A stretch of DNA of 64,000 nt from Dyella tabacisoli (GTDB lineage Bacteria > Pseudomonadota > Gammaproteobacteria > Xanthomonadales > Rhodanobacteraceae), in contig NZ_KZ857173.1 of the NCBI RefSeq assembly GCF_003350925.1, positions 62,001 to 126,000 on the forward strand. The letters are read 5' to 3'. The stretch itself is not shown here. Numbering within the stretch: the first letter of the stretch is position 1. Below are more model-generated notes on this DNA. The model was not told the origin of the DNA, made no database searches, and saw only the letters and a list, made by a program, of their open reading frames with translations.

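Noticed and set aside
61143-62258. Direct repeats considered as a CRISPR array or transposon ends
   Set aside because: The repeats are 279 bp, in frame and code for cadherin-like domains; there are no short repeat-spacer units and no cas or transposase genes.
25920-64000. Idea that the giant gene is several adjacent genes
   Set aside because: No stop or internal ribosome-binding site with start was found in the frame; domain junctions are continuous and keep the same phase from 25920 to 64000.
1-64000. tRNA, rRNA, insertion sequences, prophage genes
   Set aside because: No cloverleaf-like sequence, rRNA signature, transposase motif or phage gene was recognised in any gap or frame.

Overview
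The window reads as chromosomal DNA of a GC-rich gammaproteobacterium. Family resemblance (Reg_prop sensor kinase, alginate-export-type porin, XapX and DoxX proteins, LEPR-XLL giant protein) suggests the Xanthomonadales, perhaps the Rhodanobacteraceae (Dyella/Luteibacter/Rhodanobacter type). This placement is an inference from gene content; no rRNA or other marker is present to prove it.

Layout. (1) 1-6531, minus strand: a biosynthesis operon that runs off the left edge. In transcription order it holds a heme-oxygenase-like diiron protein, a fusion of a class II DAHP synthase to a benzoate-CoA-ligase-type enzyme, a second acyl/aryl-adenylating enzyme, a hotdog thioesterase and a multi-spanning membrane protein. 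This looks like a pathway that draws carbon into the shikimate route and activates an aromatic acid; the product is not identifiable from the window. (2) 6532-6991: a gene-free stretch with two strong palindromes and a bidirectional terminator. (3) 6992-9121: a divergent paralogue of elongation factor G. (4) 9240-12961, minus: a NarL-type response regulator and a 1030-residue propeller sensor kinase, overlapping by 4 bp. (5) 13100-24665: a metabolic and stress-type region. A DoxX-like gene is followed by an operon of cysteine hydrolase, XapX, amidohydrolase, DoxX, two-domain VOC protein, porin and DUF1275 protein. Then come a convergent Tat-type alpha/beta hydrolase and an acetolactate-synthase-like plus aldehyde dehydrogenase pair. 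Three upstream regions here share GC-flanked dyads that could be operators for the neighbouring two-component system. (6) 24927-64000, plus: a small membrane-fusion (periplasmic adaptor) protein, then one enormous gene.

The giant gene starts at 25920 and is still open at 64000, so it encodes at least 12,693 residues (roughly 1.3 MDa). It begins with a LEPR-XLL motif and no Sec signal. It continues with about 35 pre-peptidase-C-like repeats, 17 CARDB repeats, a mixed block with a TIG/IPT-like domain and a propeller, about eight putative-Ig (He_PIG-like) repeats, an RHS-like fragment, a dockerin-type EF-hand pair, a second propeller, and a hydrolase cassette. The cassette contains a peptidoglycan-binding-like segment, a degenerate M15-like segment, a GH19/lysozyme-like domain and a metzincin with HEYGHALGFEH. 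A cadherin-like array with an almost perfect 93-codon period follows and leaves the window. The adaptor gene directly upstream suggests type I-like export to the surface. The leader between the two genes can fold into two mutually exclusive hairpins.

The most unusual items are the giant protein with its embedded wall-hydrolase/protease cassette, and the DAHP synthase-aryl ligase fusion operon.
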